Origin: Karstenula rhodostoma CBS 690.94
Lineage: Eukaryota; Ascomycota; Dothideomycetes; Pleosporales; Didymosphaeriaceae
Direction: 5' to 3'
NCBI GenBank assembly: GCA_010093485.1
Contig: MU001497.1
Span: forward strand, 1,295,773-1,359,772
Length of the DNA: 64,000 nucleotides
Below are positions 12,780 to 25,019 of the stretch, piece by piece (position 1 is the stretch's first letter; every line of letters starts with the position of its first letter). Under the pieces are notes generated by a model. That model made no database searches and was not told the origin of the DNA. It saw nothing but the letters and a program-made list of their open reading frames with translations. Made by a program: the position numbers and the translations under genes.

Positions 12780-13304
12780 TATTAAACTCCCTAGAAAAAG
12801 TAACTTCGTGTTTCGCGGACGCTAGACCTAACCTAAGCACTAAAAATGGCAGTTTAGTAGTAGGGTAGGGGATAAGATCGCCCTAATAAGGAGGTATTAA
12901 ATCCTATTAAAGTTAGTCTATTAAATATAACTTTAAAAGTTTAAAAAAGTAAGGTATTACTTTAATTTATACTAGTCTTTATTAGGGGATGAAAAAATTC
13001 CTAATTAAGTTAGAGATAACTTATAAATAAATATCTAAAAGGAAAAAATAGGGAAAGTTAATCTAAATAGACTAGAAACTACCTAAATAGGAATAGTTTA
13101 ATTCCTAAATAGGCTAGTATAGCGAACTAGTCCTAAATAGGAATAAAAACTAGGCCTAAATAGGAAGGGACTAGGCCTAAATAGATAACTTATTAAAAAG
13201 AATAATTATAGAGCTAGCGATAGAATTATATAGGATATCTAGATATTTCCTTAATACTAGGTAGCTCCTCCTAGGGGTTTATTTTAAAAAAAAAAAAAAA
13301 AAAA
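12780..13304 (+). mobile_element. poly-A retroposon H with unmutated 5' region
   Basis: A 525 bp segment ends in a pure A run (about 13286-13304) and is flanked by ATATACTACT (12770-12779 and again at 13304-13313, where the first A belongs equally to the A run). This is a 9-10 bp target-site duplication typical of LINE-mobilised retroposons. The first ~100 bp (TTCGTGTTTCGCGGACGC, AAGCACTAAAAATGGCAG) keep CG, CA and TG, unlike the surroundings. Between 13080 and 13190 the block CCTAAATAGG recurs five times at about 22-26 bp spacing. No clear RNA polymerase III A and B boxes are visible, and no open frame. No second copy is seen in this window, which may explain the weaker RIP. Confidence 0.65.
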
Positions 13305-13598
13305 TATACTACTCTATAGAATACTAATATATATACCTAATTTACCTACTTTTAAATTTAATAATAAACTTATAAATACTAATTTAAAACCCTTTTTATA
13401 AATATTATTAATTAGTAATATTTAATAAATATAAACGTTAATAAGGTATTTATACTATATTAAATTTAATATTTCTTTTTTAATTAAAATAAAAACCTTT
13501 CTTAAAATTAAATAAATAAGAAGTAATTTAGTTATTAAAAATATAAAGTTTATTATAAATATACTAATAGAGTTTTACGTAAATTAGTAAGATATTTT
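13305..13598. other. unassigned interval
   Basis: About 290 bp of AT-rich sequence between retroposon H and copia fragment 4. Nothing is recognisable apart from the H target duplication at its left edge. Confidence 0.3.
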
Positions 13599-15271
13599 AA
13601 GATATCTTATTAGAGAAATATTACTATATTATTATCTTATTAAATTTATATTATTTAAAGCTAGTACTTATTTTTTACTAAGGTAGATAAGTATTTTATT
13701 AATTTTAGGATCTTTAAGAGTATCTTTCTTTATAGATTATAGCTATAGAATTTCCTACTAAACTCTTCTTTTATTATAAAAATCTATAATTTAAGTATAT
13801 AGTATTACTCTATATTAAAAAGATCCTATATAATAGAATAGAATAGATATAGTAAATACTTATATAGTTATAATAAAATTACTTAGCTTATATATATAAC
13901 TATATAGTGCTTTTAATTTCTTTATTATATTCTTTTAATTAATATACCTTATATATTAGAAACTAGAGCTTATAGAGCTTTCTTTTTAAGGTATTTAAAT
14001 TACTTATACTATAGTTTTTTATTATTTAAGTAAAGAATATTTTCCTTTAATTATTTAAATAGTTAAATTATATTTATAATAGTAGGATAAAAGTATATAG
14101 GCTTATATTTAAGGAATATAAAGTTATACTTATAATATAAATCTACTATTATAATACTTTATTTAATTAATCTAATTCTTAAGGTATTACTTAATCTTAA
14201 ATACTAGACTCTAGCTTTTTTAAGGTAAGCTTCTAAAATAATATTTATATAAAAGTTTTTAATTATTTTTATATTTTTAAGTAGTAGATTCTCTAATTAT
14301 TTTATATTCTTTCTATAAAGAATATTCTTAATTAGGTAATTTCTAATTTCTAAGATAGGTAGAACTTATATCTATACTTTAATATATTCTTCTAAGGAAA
14401 ATTTTCTAAAGAAACTAGCTACTAGAAGGTTTTAATTATTAATAAGGTAGATAGTAGCTATACTATCTAGGATTATATTCTTAGATAGTAAATAAGAATT
14501 CTATATTATATTATAGATTCTACTCTTAAAAATTTCTTTAGAAGATTAATTAAATTAATAAAAGTAGCTATAATACTTCTAGAGTAATTAATAGTAAACT
14601 ACTTATTATTATTATTTTCTAATTAGTATTATTAATCCTAGTTTATAGCTTTAACTATTATAGAAGTTTAAAATAACCTAAAATTTCTTTATACTTCTTA
14701 TTAAATAAAATAAATACTCTAGATCTATTAAATAAAGTACTAGTAATAGCTATCTATAAGTATTAATATTTAATTAGTTACTATTTATATTAGGTAATCT
14801 TATAGGGGTAGCTAAAATTATTATTATTCTATATATTATTAGATAATTTCCTACTAGATCTAGTAGTTTAACTACTAAATATTATATAGATACTAGTTCT
14901 TTTATAATTAGGTTAGAGAAATTATTTCTAAATTAGAGTAAAAAATATTTTTTTAATTTTAAAGAGTATTATTATAGGTCTTTTAAATATTTTATTAAGT
15001 AGGATTTACTCCTTAATTAAATAGGACTACTTTAGTGTAATTTTTTTATATAGTACTTTAAGAAAATTATAGGTTATAAGTACTCTTTTAGTTTTTTTAA
15101 CTAAGTATATAATTACTATATAGTAGAGAAGCTACTATTTTTTAAATTAAGTTTCTAGATTCTACTATCTACTCTTTACTTAATCTAGATAGATATAATA
15201 CTAAGTTTAAATAAGATTCTTTATTACTCCTTTTATAGGTACTAGATTATTCTTTAGTATATAAAGTAGGT
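13599..15271 (-). mobile_element. copia fragment (copy 4), internal part only
   Basis: Collinear with copia copy 1 from about 9020 to 10690, covering the gag to integrase part on the minus strand. It has no LTR. The right edge is cut by the T-tract of C element C-a (15272), which must have landed inside it. The left edge at about 13600 is a truncation with no obvious signal. It is more AT-rich than copies 1 and 2, suggesting it is older. Confidence 0.75.
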
Positions 15272-15467
15272 ATTTTTTTTTTAATATAAAGCTACTATTA
15301 TAACTATCTAGTAATAAGGAAATATCTAAAAGTACTATATAGATCTATTAAATAGCTCTAAGAGATAGTACTATTTATAATAAGAAAAAAAGAAAAAAGG
15401 ACGCCTATAATACTAGGCTTAATTAACTAAATATTAATCTACCTATATATATTATATAATATAGTAA

Positions 15468-15558
15468 CACTATAATACTATAATACTATAATACTATAAT
15501 ACTATAATACTATAATACTATAATACTATAATACTATAATACTATAATACTATAATAC
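15468..15558. repeat. 8 bp minisatellite (ACTATAAT)n
   Basis: About eleven near-perfect copies of ACTATAAT. Other C copies have only two to four copies here (for example near 28605 and 40320), so the array expanded in this copy. Confidence 0.9.
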
Positions 15559-15764
15559 TATAGTAGAGAAAAGGAATTTAAATATCCCTTTATTTAGGGA
15601 GCGAATTAATTAGATTACTATATAAGAAAAGATTACTAAAAAGACTAGTTATATACTATACTTATTTTAAATTAGTTTAGTACTTAGATTAAGGTACCCC
15701 TTATTATAGCTAATTAGAGCTCTATAAATCCTAATATTACTAAGTATTATTTATATTCTTAATA
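15559..15764 (-). repeat. solo copia LTR with AATAC duplication
   Basis: 206 bp, full-length LTR with no internal sequence. AATAC precedes it (15554-15558) and follows it (15765-15769). A 5 bp duplication around a lone LTR shows a complete element once sat here and was removed by LTR-LTR recombination, leaving the solo LTR inside C-a. Confidence 0.88.
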
Positions 15765-15815
15765 AATACTAATAGGGTAGTATACTTTTTATTTACTAAT
15801 ACCTAATATATAATT

Positions 15816-16389
15816 TAGCCTAGATTCTAATCTAGGCCTATAGGACTATATAGTATATTTATAATAAAAGAGAGCTTTTTATTTTTCTTTAATACTTATT
15901 TTATATATTTTTATACTTTTTTAATTATTAATATAATACTAACTATTATTTAAATACTAATTCTTCTATTTACTTATACTTACTAATATCCTTAACTTTT
16001 ATCTATAGTTTATAACTTATAACTTATAGCTTAGTATATTATTCTACTACTATTAATATTAATATTATCTATTTATTATTACCTACCTATTATTATTATT
16101 AATATTACCTACTACTTTTTACTTTACCTACTATAGGGTAGCTACTATTACTTTTATATTTATTAACTATATAGGCTTCTCTAACTCCTTAATTATAATT
16201 ATCTTTATTATAAAGTCTAGCTTCTTTTAGCCCTTAAAAACTATTATAATTATCTTTTACTATTTATATATAAAGTCCTTATTCTTAGCTAACTATTATA
16301 GTATTATCCCTATATAGCCTAGGTTAGTAATATTATATTAGTAATACTATATATATATATATAAGAAATTTACTAATAGACTCTATAAT
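15816..16389 (+). mobile_element. C retroposon C-b, 5' half
   Basis: It begins at the C-family 5' terminus TAGCCTAGATTCTAATCTAGG, a RIP-mutated hairpin. It runs through the CTTATAGCTT repeats and the TATTATTA-rich tract to CTCTATAAT, where copia copy 3 interrupts it. It resumes at 23429 and ends in poly-A at 24040. No coding frame is recognised. Confidence 0.82.
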
Positions 16390-16596
16390 TATTAAGAATA
16401 TAAATAATACTTAGTAATATTAGGATTTATAGAGCTCTAATTAGCCGCGATAAGGGGTACCTTAACCTAAGTACTAAACTAATTTAGAATAAGTATAGTA
16501 TATAACTAGCCTTTCTAGTAAATCTTTTCTTATATAGTAATCTAATTAATTCGCTCCCTAAATAAAGGGATATTTAAGCTCCTTTTCTCTACTATA
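16390..16596 (+). repeat. 5' LTR of copia copy 3
   Basis: Starts TATTAAGAATATAAAT (from TGTTAAGAATA) and ends CTCTACTATA (from CTACTACA). It keeps GCCGCGATAAG and TTCGCTCCC. It contains AAGTATAGTATATAAC, a possible TATA region. Confidence 0.88.
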
Positions 16597-16612
16597 GTTA
16601 TAAGCCTAGTAC
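16597..16612 (+). promoter_or_regulatory. primer-binding site, half-tRNA-iMet type
   Basis: GTTATAAGCC starts directly after the LTR. Reversing one G-to-A change gives GTTATGAGCC, the complement of GGCTCATAAC from the anticodon arm of initiator tRNA-Met. Priming from an internal tRNA-iMet fragment is known for copia-type elements. Copies 1 and 2 have the same site on the minus strand (GACTTATAAT, GGCTTATAAT). Confidence 0.7.
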
Positions 16613-16839
16613 TTAGAATATAGAATAATTCTTTCTATATACTTTACTACTTAAATATACCCTTTTAGGTTCTTCTATTATACTAAAAGCCTTTTTTATT
16701 TAATAAAGCTATAAGTAATTTAACTATTCTAGTTACTTAGACCTAGCTTATTAATTAAATAAGCTAGTTTTATTAGTTTATAAGCTTATATTTCTAAGTA
16801 AACTCTAAAGGTATCTAGTCTAAAATTAATCTAGATAGT

Positions 16840-19800
16840 CTAATAGTCCCCTTAATTAAAAATAATTACCCTATTTAACTAGTTATTCTAGAGGAATTAT
16901 ACTAACTAGTTACTTTAAATAACCTTAAAAATTATAAGTAAGAGCTTAAATTATATAAGAAGGATAAAGAAAGCTATATTTTAAGAATTATAGAATATTA
17001 TACTATAGTCTCTAACTAGTAGATATACTATTCTAAGCTATAAAATTTCTAGAACTAGGTTTATACTACTATCTCCTAAAATTTCTTTACTCTAGTAATA
17101 ATTAATATAGTTAAAGATAATTATATACTTAGTTAAAAAAACTAAAAAAATACTTATAACCTATAATTTCCTTAAAGTTTTAGGTAAGAAGATTACCCCT
17201 AAGTAGTTCTATTTAATTAAGTAATAAATCCTATTTAATAAAATACTTAAAAGGCCTATAATAATACTTTCTAAAATTAGAAAGGTATTTTTAATACTAA
17301 TCTAAGAATAATTACTCTACCTTAATTATAAAAGAACTAGTATTTATATAATATTTAGTAGTTAGACTACTAAGTCTAGTAGGAAATTATCTAATAATAT
17401 ATAGAATAATAATTATTTTAACTACCCCTATAAGAATATCTAATATAAATAGTAACTAATTAAATACTAATATTTATAGATAGCTATTACTAGTATTCTA
17501 ATTAATAGATCTTAAGTATTTAACCTTTCTAATAAAGAGTAAAATAAGATTTTAAGCTATCTAAAATTCCTATAATAGTTAAAACTATAAACTAAAATTA
17601 ATAATACTAATTAGAAAATAAGTAATAAGAAATAGCTTACTATTAACTATTCTAGTAGTATTATAGTAACTTTTATTAATTTAATTAACTTTCTAAGTAA
17701 AGTCTCTAAGAATAGAATCTATAATATAATATAGAATTTTTATCTATTTTCTAAAAGTATAATTCTAGATAGTATAGTTACTATTTACTTTATTAATAAT
17801 TAGAACCTTTTAGTTATTAGTTCTTTTAAGAAAGTAACTATAGAAGACTAAGTTAAAGTAGAAACTTAAACTCTACCTATTTTAGGAATAGGAAATTACT
17901 TAATTAAGAATATTCTTTATAGTAAGAATAGAAAATAATTAGAGAATCTACTATTTAAAAATATAAAAATAGTTAAGAACTTTTATATAAATATTATCTT
18001 AAAAACTTAACTTAAGAAAGTTAGTATTTAGTATCTTAGCTTAGATAATACCTTAAGGATTAGAATAATTAAATAAAGTATTATAATAATAGACCTATAA
18101 TATAAATATAACTTTATTTTCTTTAAATATAAGTTTATATACTCTTATTTTACTATTATAAATATAATTTAATTATCTAAGTTATTAAGAGAGAATATCT
18201 CCTACTTAGATAGTAAAGAACTATAATATAAATAATTAGAATACCTTAAAAAAAAAGCTTTATAAACTCTAGTTTCTAGTATATATAGTATATTAATTAA
18301 AGGAATATAATAATAAAAATATAAGTATTATATAGTTATATATATAAGTAAGGTAATTTTATAATAATTATATAAGTATTTACTATATCTATTCTACTAT
18401 ATTATATAGAACCTATTTAATATAGAGTAAGGGTAAATACTTAAATTCTAGATTCTTATAATAAAGAAAGAATTTAGTAGGAAATTCTATAATTTTAATT
18501 TATAAGGGAAGATACTTTTAGAGATTCTATAATTAATAAAACGCCTATTAACCTTTATAAAGAATAAGTACTAGCTCTAAATTATATAAATCTAATAGGA
18601 TAATAATATAATAATACTTCTATAGTAAAGGATATTATAATATAAAAAATAGGTAATTAAAAAAAAAATTATAATTAACTCTTTACTACCTTATATATAT
18701 AAAACTAATAGTTTAATAAAGTAAACTAGAAAAGAGCTAATTAAATAAATAGTAAAAATAAGGTCTAGTGTGAATCTACTAATAAAGCTATAACTAGAGA
18801 TTATAAATATAGTAGTCTAGCTATATAATATAAACCTAAGTATAATATATAGTTTTTAATTACTAAATAAAGTATTAGATAGCTAGTTCTAATAGTACTT
18901 TTAGTACTATAAGCTAGTAATTATATAATATATAATAGTAGATCTCTATCTAGACTAAAGTAGAATTTATACCTATAGATATTAAGTATATCCTCTAATA
19001 AAGGATCGCGAAGCTAGATATAATAAAAGGGGATTTAAAATAAATTTAAAAGTTTATATTAGGTATTTAGTAGACTATTAAACTTCTAATATCTATAGAA
19101 TATAGGTTCTTATACTTAATTAAGTAATTATAACTAGGAATATTATATTTAATAAGATAATCTTCTACTAAGGAGTATATAAAGTTAAGCTTCTAAAAGT
19201 AAAAATTCTAAGAATTATAGAAAGTATTTATAAGGATAAAGTTAATAATTTAAAAGATATATTTAATATAATTAATCTTACTTCTAGCTTAAATAAGTAT
19301 ATAAGTACTATAAGAATTAAGGATATTAAGTAACTATTTAAGGGTAAAAAATTAGAGTAGATAAATTCTAAAAATAGCTAGCTAAGAAATTAAAAAGTAA
19401 TAATACTAACTATTATATAAGCTATAGATATAGCTAGCTAGTAGCTAGGAATTTATATAAATTAAGATTTAAGTATAGAACTTATAACCCTAGATATAAT
19501 ACTATAGCTAGATATTATAAAAACTAATTAATATAATTATAAAAATATTAAAAGCTATTAGAATTAAAATTTAACTAGAAAAGCTAATAAACTAGAACTT
19601 TAGAATAATACTTCCCTAAAGTAGGAGCTTTAAAACTCTACTACTACCTCTTAATCTAGTATAACTAACTTTATATTATTAAATAAAATAGGAAATTTAC
19701 TAGTAAGCTAAAAGTAATAGTATATCTTCCCTATAGTAAATAAGGTAAGTAAATAACTTTAAGAAGAGGTACCTAAAATTAACTAACTAATAAATAGGTA

Positions 19801-21660
19801 TTTACTAATTTAAAGGTTAAGATAATAAGATATAGATTATAATAATTAGCTAAAGAGTAAATTAAATTTTAGTATATATATATTAATAATAGATTTATTT
19901 TTAAAAGATAGTTTTTAGATTAACTTTATATATATATTTATACTAAGAGTAGATAAAATCTAGAATAAGTATAAAAGCTATAAGATATTAAATATAATAG
20001 TTATAGTAGCTATACTTAAGAAATTAAAACTAGTAATATTACTAACTTATCTATATAGAAATAAGCTACTACTAAAACTAATACTTTAGAAATATCTATT
20101 TTCCTATTTTCTAGAAAAGCTATTTAAGTAGGCTATAATTAAAGAGATTATTACCCTATAGTAGAAAGGAACTTAGATAAAGCTACCCTAATTATAAGTA
20201 ATAGGATATTTATTTTTATTAAAATAAATATTTATATATAAGTTTAATTAAAATAGTTAATTTAAGAACTATAAAGCTTATATTATAATTAGAAGAAACT
20301 TTTAACTAAAAAATACCCTATACTTAACCTATACTATTATATTTATAGTAAAGTTATTCTAAGTAATAATAGTAATTACTATAGAGTTTAATCTTAAAAT
20401 TAAATAATATAATATTATAGAAGTATTTTTAAATACTATAATTATAGTAGATAATTTTATAACCTATAAACTTCTAGATAGGTTTAAAATACTAGAAATA
20501 TATATAAAATTAAATTAAGCTCTTTATAGTTTAAGAGACTTACTACTTTTTTAATATAAAGAGTTTTCCTACTTACTTAGAACTAAAGGGTTTAAAATTT
20601 TAAAGGAAGAGCCTTATTTATTCCTTTCTAAAGATTAGAAAATTCTAGTACTATTTTATATAGATAATATACTACTTCTATATTATAATAACTATAAAGA
20701 GTAAGCTTAAATACTATAGAATAAGGTTATAAATAAATATAAGATTAAAGATAAAAAACTAGTTAAGTAGTTTCTTAGAGTATAAGTAATTAGAGACTAA
20801 GATAATTAGATAATTACGCTTATATATAATATATATATTAATAAGATTATAAAAAGATTTAAACTTTATAAAGCTAGTAGCTTTCTACCTACTCCTCTCT
20901 TAATTAATAAGCTTAAAAAGAGTAAAGATAAAGTATTACTATAGTAGATTAAGAATTATTAAAAAAAGATTAGATTAGTATTATATATAGTAATTATACT
21001 ATAATTAGATATTATATTTACTATATTAAAGCTATTCTTTTTCCTTACTAACCTAAGTATAAAATATAAAGTAGTAATTAATTAAGTAATTCTATATCTC
21101 TATAGAATACGCTAGAAAATAATTTAATTTAGTAGATATAATAGTCTAGACCTACTTATCTATAAAGATATATCTTTTATAAATAATCTACTAATAAAAT
21201 AATTATTTTATAGGTATATTACTTTACTATTTAGTAGTACTATTCTATAGAAAGTAGCTTACTAAAATATAATTATAATTTTAATTATAAAAGTAGAGCT
21301 TCTTACTCTAGAGTATATTAGTAAAGAAGTAATAGTTTTAAAGTACTTCTTTACTAAACTTATACTAGACCTAGGATTACTTTAGTAAATCTACTATAAT
21401 AACTAGTAGATAATTAGACTAGTAATTAGAAAAAATAAAAGAATTACTATATACCTTTACTATATTAATATCTAGAATATATAGCTATAATAAGAATATA
21501 TAAAAGGATTATTTAAGGTTTTATATCTTAAAATAAGTAAAATACCTATAAATAGCTTAATAAAAGTACTATTAAAATAGTAGTTTATTAAATTTATATA
21601 GCTATTTAATCTTTAAGATATAAGTTTTATAATTATAAATATAGAAGAAGTAAAATAAAT
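16840..21660 (+). pseudogene. copia gag-pol polyprotein relic
   Basis: The order gag, integrase, reverse transcriptase, RNase H is that of Ty1/copia. The integrase C-terminal half near 18680-19260 reads NSLLPY, then NSLIK at the catalytic glutamate (18719-18721, now AAG from GAG), with fungal-copia NIYRI and NIIFN motifs further on. The reverse-transcriptase box FYIDNIL at 20654-20674 corresponds to FYVDDIL. RNase H runs from about 21160 (LIYKDISFINN) through VELLTLEYISKE (TTEAEYxALxxxxKE in the family) to IYYNN and KIPINSLIKVLL before the end near 21660. Protease and zinc knuckle could not be placed. Frame breaks are mostly stops rather than indels. Confidence 0.88.
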
Positions 21661-21699
21661 AGAGATTTATTAGATTTAATTATAAAAAGTATTTTTTAA

Positions 21700-23221
21700 C
21701 TAAAGAATAAAAGAAAAATAAAAGAAAAATAAAAGAAATCTATTCTACTTAAATATATTAAGTATCTAATTAAAGAGCTTATAAAGCTAAGTATACTACT
21801 ATACTTTTAATATATTAGAGTACCTAAAATACCTATATTTAAAGCTACCCTAACTATAAATAGGAAATTTCTTAGCTTTAAAAAATCTATTATAACTATA
21901 TAGATACTCTTTAAGGTAATTAAAGTTAGGCTACTACTAATTTATACTATAATAACTAATATTTAGGCCTACCTTATAAAACTACTATAAAGTATAGTAC
22001 TTATAAAAAGTAAGTATACTATACTTAAAAGTATATATAGCCTTCTATAAGTCTACCTCTTAATTATCTATAAAATAGACCTACTAGAAAGTAGATAAAG
22101 TAGGAATAAAAGTAGTAAAAGTAAAAATAAAAGTAAAAAAAGTAGAGATAAAAATAGGAATAAAAATAAATAAAAATAAAATAGAAGTAGATAAAATAGA
22201 AATAAAAATAGAAAAAGTAAGAAAAAAGCTAGTTATTAAATAGGAGTTTTATAAAAGTATAAAAAGGGTTTTTTAATTTTTATTCTAATCTTTTAGTATA
22301 GCTTAAATATACTACTATAAATAATTAACCTTATAAACCTATATATAGTTAGTAAAAATCTAAGTAATAAGGAAAATAAGGAAAACTTATACTAGAATTT
22401 AGATTATTATAGAATAGAATAAAATATATTATATATATAACTAAGAATAGTAGACTATAATAATTAATAAAACTTAATTAGATAAATAGAGAATCTAGCT
22501 TATATTAATTTATATAAGTATATATAATAATAAAAGTAGTACCCTATTTACTAGTTTATAATATTATAGTAGAGACTATCTAACCTACTACTTAAAATAC
22601 TTATTAAGTAACTAAAGTAGCTTATTAGCTAGATAGCCCTAATATATTCTTCTTTTATAGTTAGGGGAGTATATAATACTATTAGAGAAGCTTAGCTAAA
22701 AGTATAGGAAGTAGACTAAATAAAAAGATAACTAAATTAATAAGTTATTTAAAGAGTTATAGTAAATCTTTTAGTAATAACTATTTATTTAGTTTTAAGT
22801 CTCTCTTTTTATTTATATACTTTAGTAGTATTATTAGCTATCTAAAAGGTATAAGTAGAGTATTAAAAAGTAAAAGGTAAGAATATACTATAAAATAGAA
22901 TAATAGGGATAAAAAAAAAAACCTTAAAAAGTATAAAAAATATTTTTTTATTCTACCTACCTCTACTAGTTTATACTATATAATAATTATTTATTTTATT
23001 TACTATTATTTACTATACCTAGTTATAAGTCTATTACTATTTATAAGTACTATACTAAGTACTAGAAGACTTTTACTCTAACTAATTAGTATTATAATAT
23101 TAATAATAGTATAATATAAGTAGGAAATTATAATCTAAGCTATATATTTCTAAGGAAAGCTAATCTAAATAATTAAATTCTACTAGTAAATAAATAATAA
23201 GTACTATTTACCTAATAGGTA
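21700..23221 (+). pseudogene. long region after copia RNase H, possible extra ORF
   Basis: Copia elements usually end soon after RNase H, but here about 1.5 kb lies between RNase H and the 3' LTR, and copy 2 has the same region (55762-57260). It contains a purine-rich tract (about 22083-22235) that reads as lysine alternating with valine, isoleucine or glutamate. A second stretch (about 22620-22900) translates with few non-RIP breaks as a glutamine- and lysine-rich, possibly coiled-coil peptide. No family is recognised. It may be an accessory ORF or captured sequence. The last bases before the LTR (CCTAATAGGTA; CCTAAAGGATA in copy 2) would hold the polypurine primer. Confidence 0.5.
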
Positions 23222-23428
23222 TATTAAGAATATAAATAATACTTAGTAATATTAGGGTTTATAGAGCTCTAATTAGCCGCGATAAAGGGTACCTTAATCT
23301 AAGTACTAAACTAATTTAGGATAAGTATAGTATATAACTAGCCTTTCTAGTAAATCTTTTCTTATATAGTAATCTAATTAATTCGCTCCCTAAATAAAGG
23401 GATATTTAAGCTCCTTTTCTCTACTATA
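23222..23428 (+). repeat. 3' LTR of copia copy 3
   Basis: 207 bp. It differs from the 5' LTR of the same copy at a handful of positions, nearly all C/T or G/A (for example AAGGGG versus AAAGGG, and TTAACCT versus TTAATCT), as expected for RIP. Confidence 0.88.
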
Positions 23429-24040
23429 ATAATTATATAGTCTATAGCTATAATTTATAATATTTATATACTAGATTAATTATTATACTAATAGAGATTA
23501 ATTTACTAGATAATATATTAGATCTTATAATATATATAGTTAGATATATCTAGATTACTAATAGATTTACTACTAGTATATACTATATTATATTTATTAT
23601 TAAGGATTAGTTACTTATTATTATTAGCTATTTTAATAGAGTAGGATATAGTATAGGTCTTTTCTTATAAAAGCTAGCTTTTATATATAGTACTATAAGT
23701 TACTTACTACTAATAGGTAACCTCTCTTTTATATTCTTTTTTAAATTATAATATCCTTAATATTTCGCGACTTCTCTATAATTATATATTAAGTATTAGT
23801 AAATAAGGAGTATACTACCCTACTAGTATTATATAGTATTATAGCGTTACTATATTATATAATATATATAGGTAGGTTAATACTTAGTTAATTAAGTCTA
23901 GTACTATAGGCGCCCTTCTTTTTCTTTTATTATAAATAGTACTATCCTTTAGAGCTATTTAATAGAACTATATAATATTTCTAGATATTTCCTTATTACT
24001 TAGTAGTTATAATAGTAACTTTATATTAAAAAAAAAAAAA
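23429..24040 (+). mobile_element. C retroposon C-b, 3' half with poly-A
   Basis: It continues C-b after copia copy 3 and ends TTTATATT followed by an A run (about 24028-24040). It keeps TTTCGCGAC near 23764 and AGCGTTAC near 23842. The two halves sum to about 1.18 kb, close to the full C length. Confidence 0.82.
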
Positions 24041-25019
24041 TTTATATATATATATATAATTATAGAGAAGTAATAAAATATTAAAGATATTATAAAATAT
24101 TAAGAATATTATATATTAATAATATTATAATTTAAAAAAGAATATAAAAAAGAGGTTACTTCCTAGTAGTAAGTAACTTATAGTATTATATATAAAGGCT
24201 AGCTTTTATAGGAAGAGACCTATACTATATCTCTATTAAAATAGCTAATAATAAGTAAATAATTATTAGTAATAAATATAATCTTATATATACTAGTAGT
24301 AGTACTAACTTTATCTACTACTTAAGACTAAATATTTTAAAAAACCTCTATAAGGTTAAATATATTCTCTAGTAAGTTAACTTTATACTACCCTACTAGT
24401 ATTATATAGTATTATAGCGTCGCTATATTATATAACGCGTATAGGCAAGTTAATACTTAGTTAATTAAGCCTAATACTATAGGCGCCTTTCTTTCTCTCT
24501 TATTATAAATAGTACTATCCTTTAGAGCTATTTAATAGAACTATATAGTACTTCTAGATATTTCCTTATTACTAGGTAGTTATAATAATAACTTTATATT
24601 AAAAAAAAAAAAAAAAAAAAAAGTTAACTTATATTAGTATAATAATTAATCTAGTATATAAATACTATAAGTTATAGCTATAGACTATATAATTATAGAA
24701 TCTATTAGTAAGTTTTTTATATAGGTATATATACGCGCCTATAGTATTACTAATATAATATTACTAATCTAATATAGAATTACCTCTATAGTAGTTAACT
24801 AAGAATAGGAACTTTACTACTAAATAGTAAAAGATAATTATAATAGTTTTTAAGGGCTATAAGGAGTTAGACTTTATAGTAAAGGTAATTATAATTAAGT
24901 TTAAGTAACCTATATAGTTAATAAATATAGAGTAGGTAATAGTTACCCTATAATAATAGATAAAGTAAAAAGTAGTAGGTAATATTAATAGTAATAATAA
25001 GTAGGTAATTATTATAATT
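24041..25019 (-). mobile_element. C retroposon C-c (rest of C-a)
   Basis: C sequence on the minus strand from ATATATAATTATAGAG to the (GTAATA)n-rich tract. It is interrupted by C-d (24384-24620). It is cut at 25019 by the 5' LTR of gypsy-1, and its own 5' end (about 200 bp with the hairpin) is absent, including from the far side of gypsy-1. Confidence 0.75.
24384..24620 (+). mobile_element. C-d, 5'-truncated C copy (about 237 bp)
   Basis: Only the last ~215 bp of C plus a poly-A run (24601-24622), inserted in C-c. AAGTTAACTT is duplicated at 24374-24383 and 24621-24630. It keeps AGCGTCGCTAT, AACGCGTATAGGC and GGCGCC, so it is among the least RIP-mutated C copies. 5' truncation with poly-A and a 10 bp duplication is the classic LINE-type product. 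Confidence 0.82.

Larger units (their letters stand above)
15272..15815 (-). mobile_element. C retroposon C-a, 3' half
   Basis: It starts at the T-tract (own-strand poly-A) followed by AATATAAAGCTACTATTATAAC, the C-family 3' end. It carries an 8 bp minisatellite and a solo copia LTR (15559-15764). It stops at TAATATATAATT, where C-b (plus strand) begins. The C sequence resumes after C-b at about 24052 with ATATATAATTATAGAG, so C-a and C-c are one element split by C-b, with about 10 bp (ATATATAATT) duplicated. Confidence 0.8.
16390..23428 (+). mobile_element. complete Ty1/copia element, copy 3 (7039 bp)
   Basis: A structurally complete copia element: 207 bp LTRs at both ends, primer-binding site, gag-pol with integrase, reverse transcriptase and RNase H in the copia order, a 1.5 kb region after pol, and a 5 bp duplication ATAAT on each side (16385-16389, 23429-23433). 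Joining the flanks restores an uninterrupted C-element sequence (CTCTATAATTATATAG), so the insertion site is exact. The protein is destroyed by stops from RIP. Copies 1, 2, 4 and a solo LTR belong to the same family. Confidence 0.93.

Noticed and set aside
12830..12900. tRNA-like A and B boxes at the start of retroposon H
   Set aside because: TGGCAGTTTAGTAG only loosely resembles an A box, and no GGTTCGA-type B box follows at a suitable distance.
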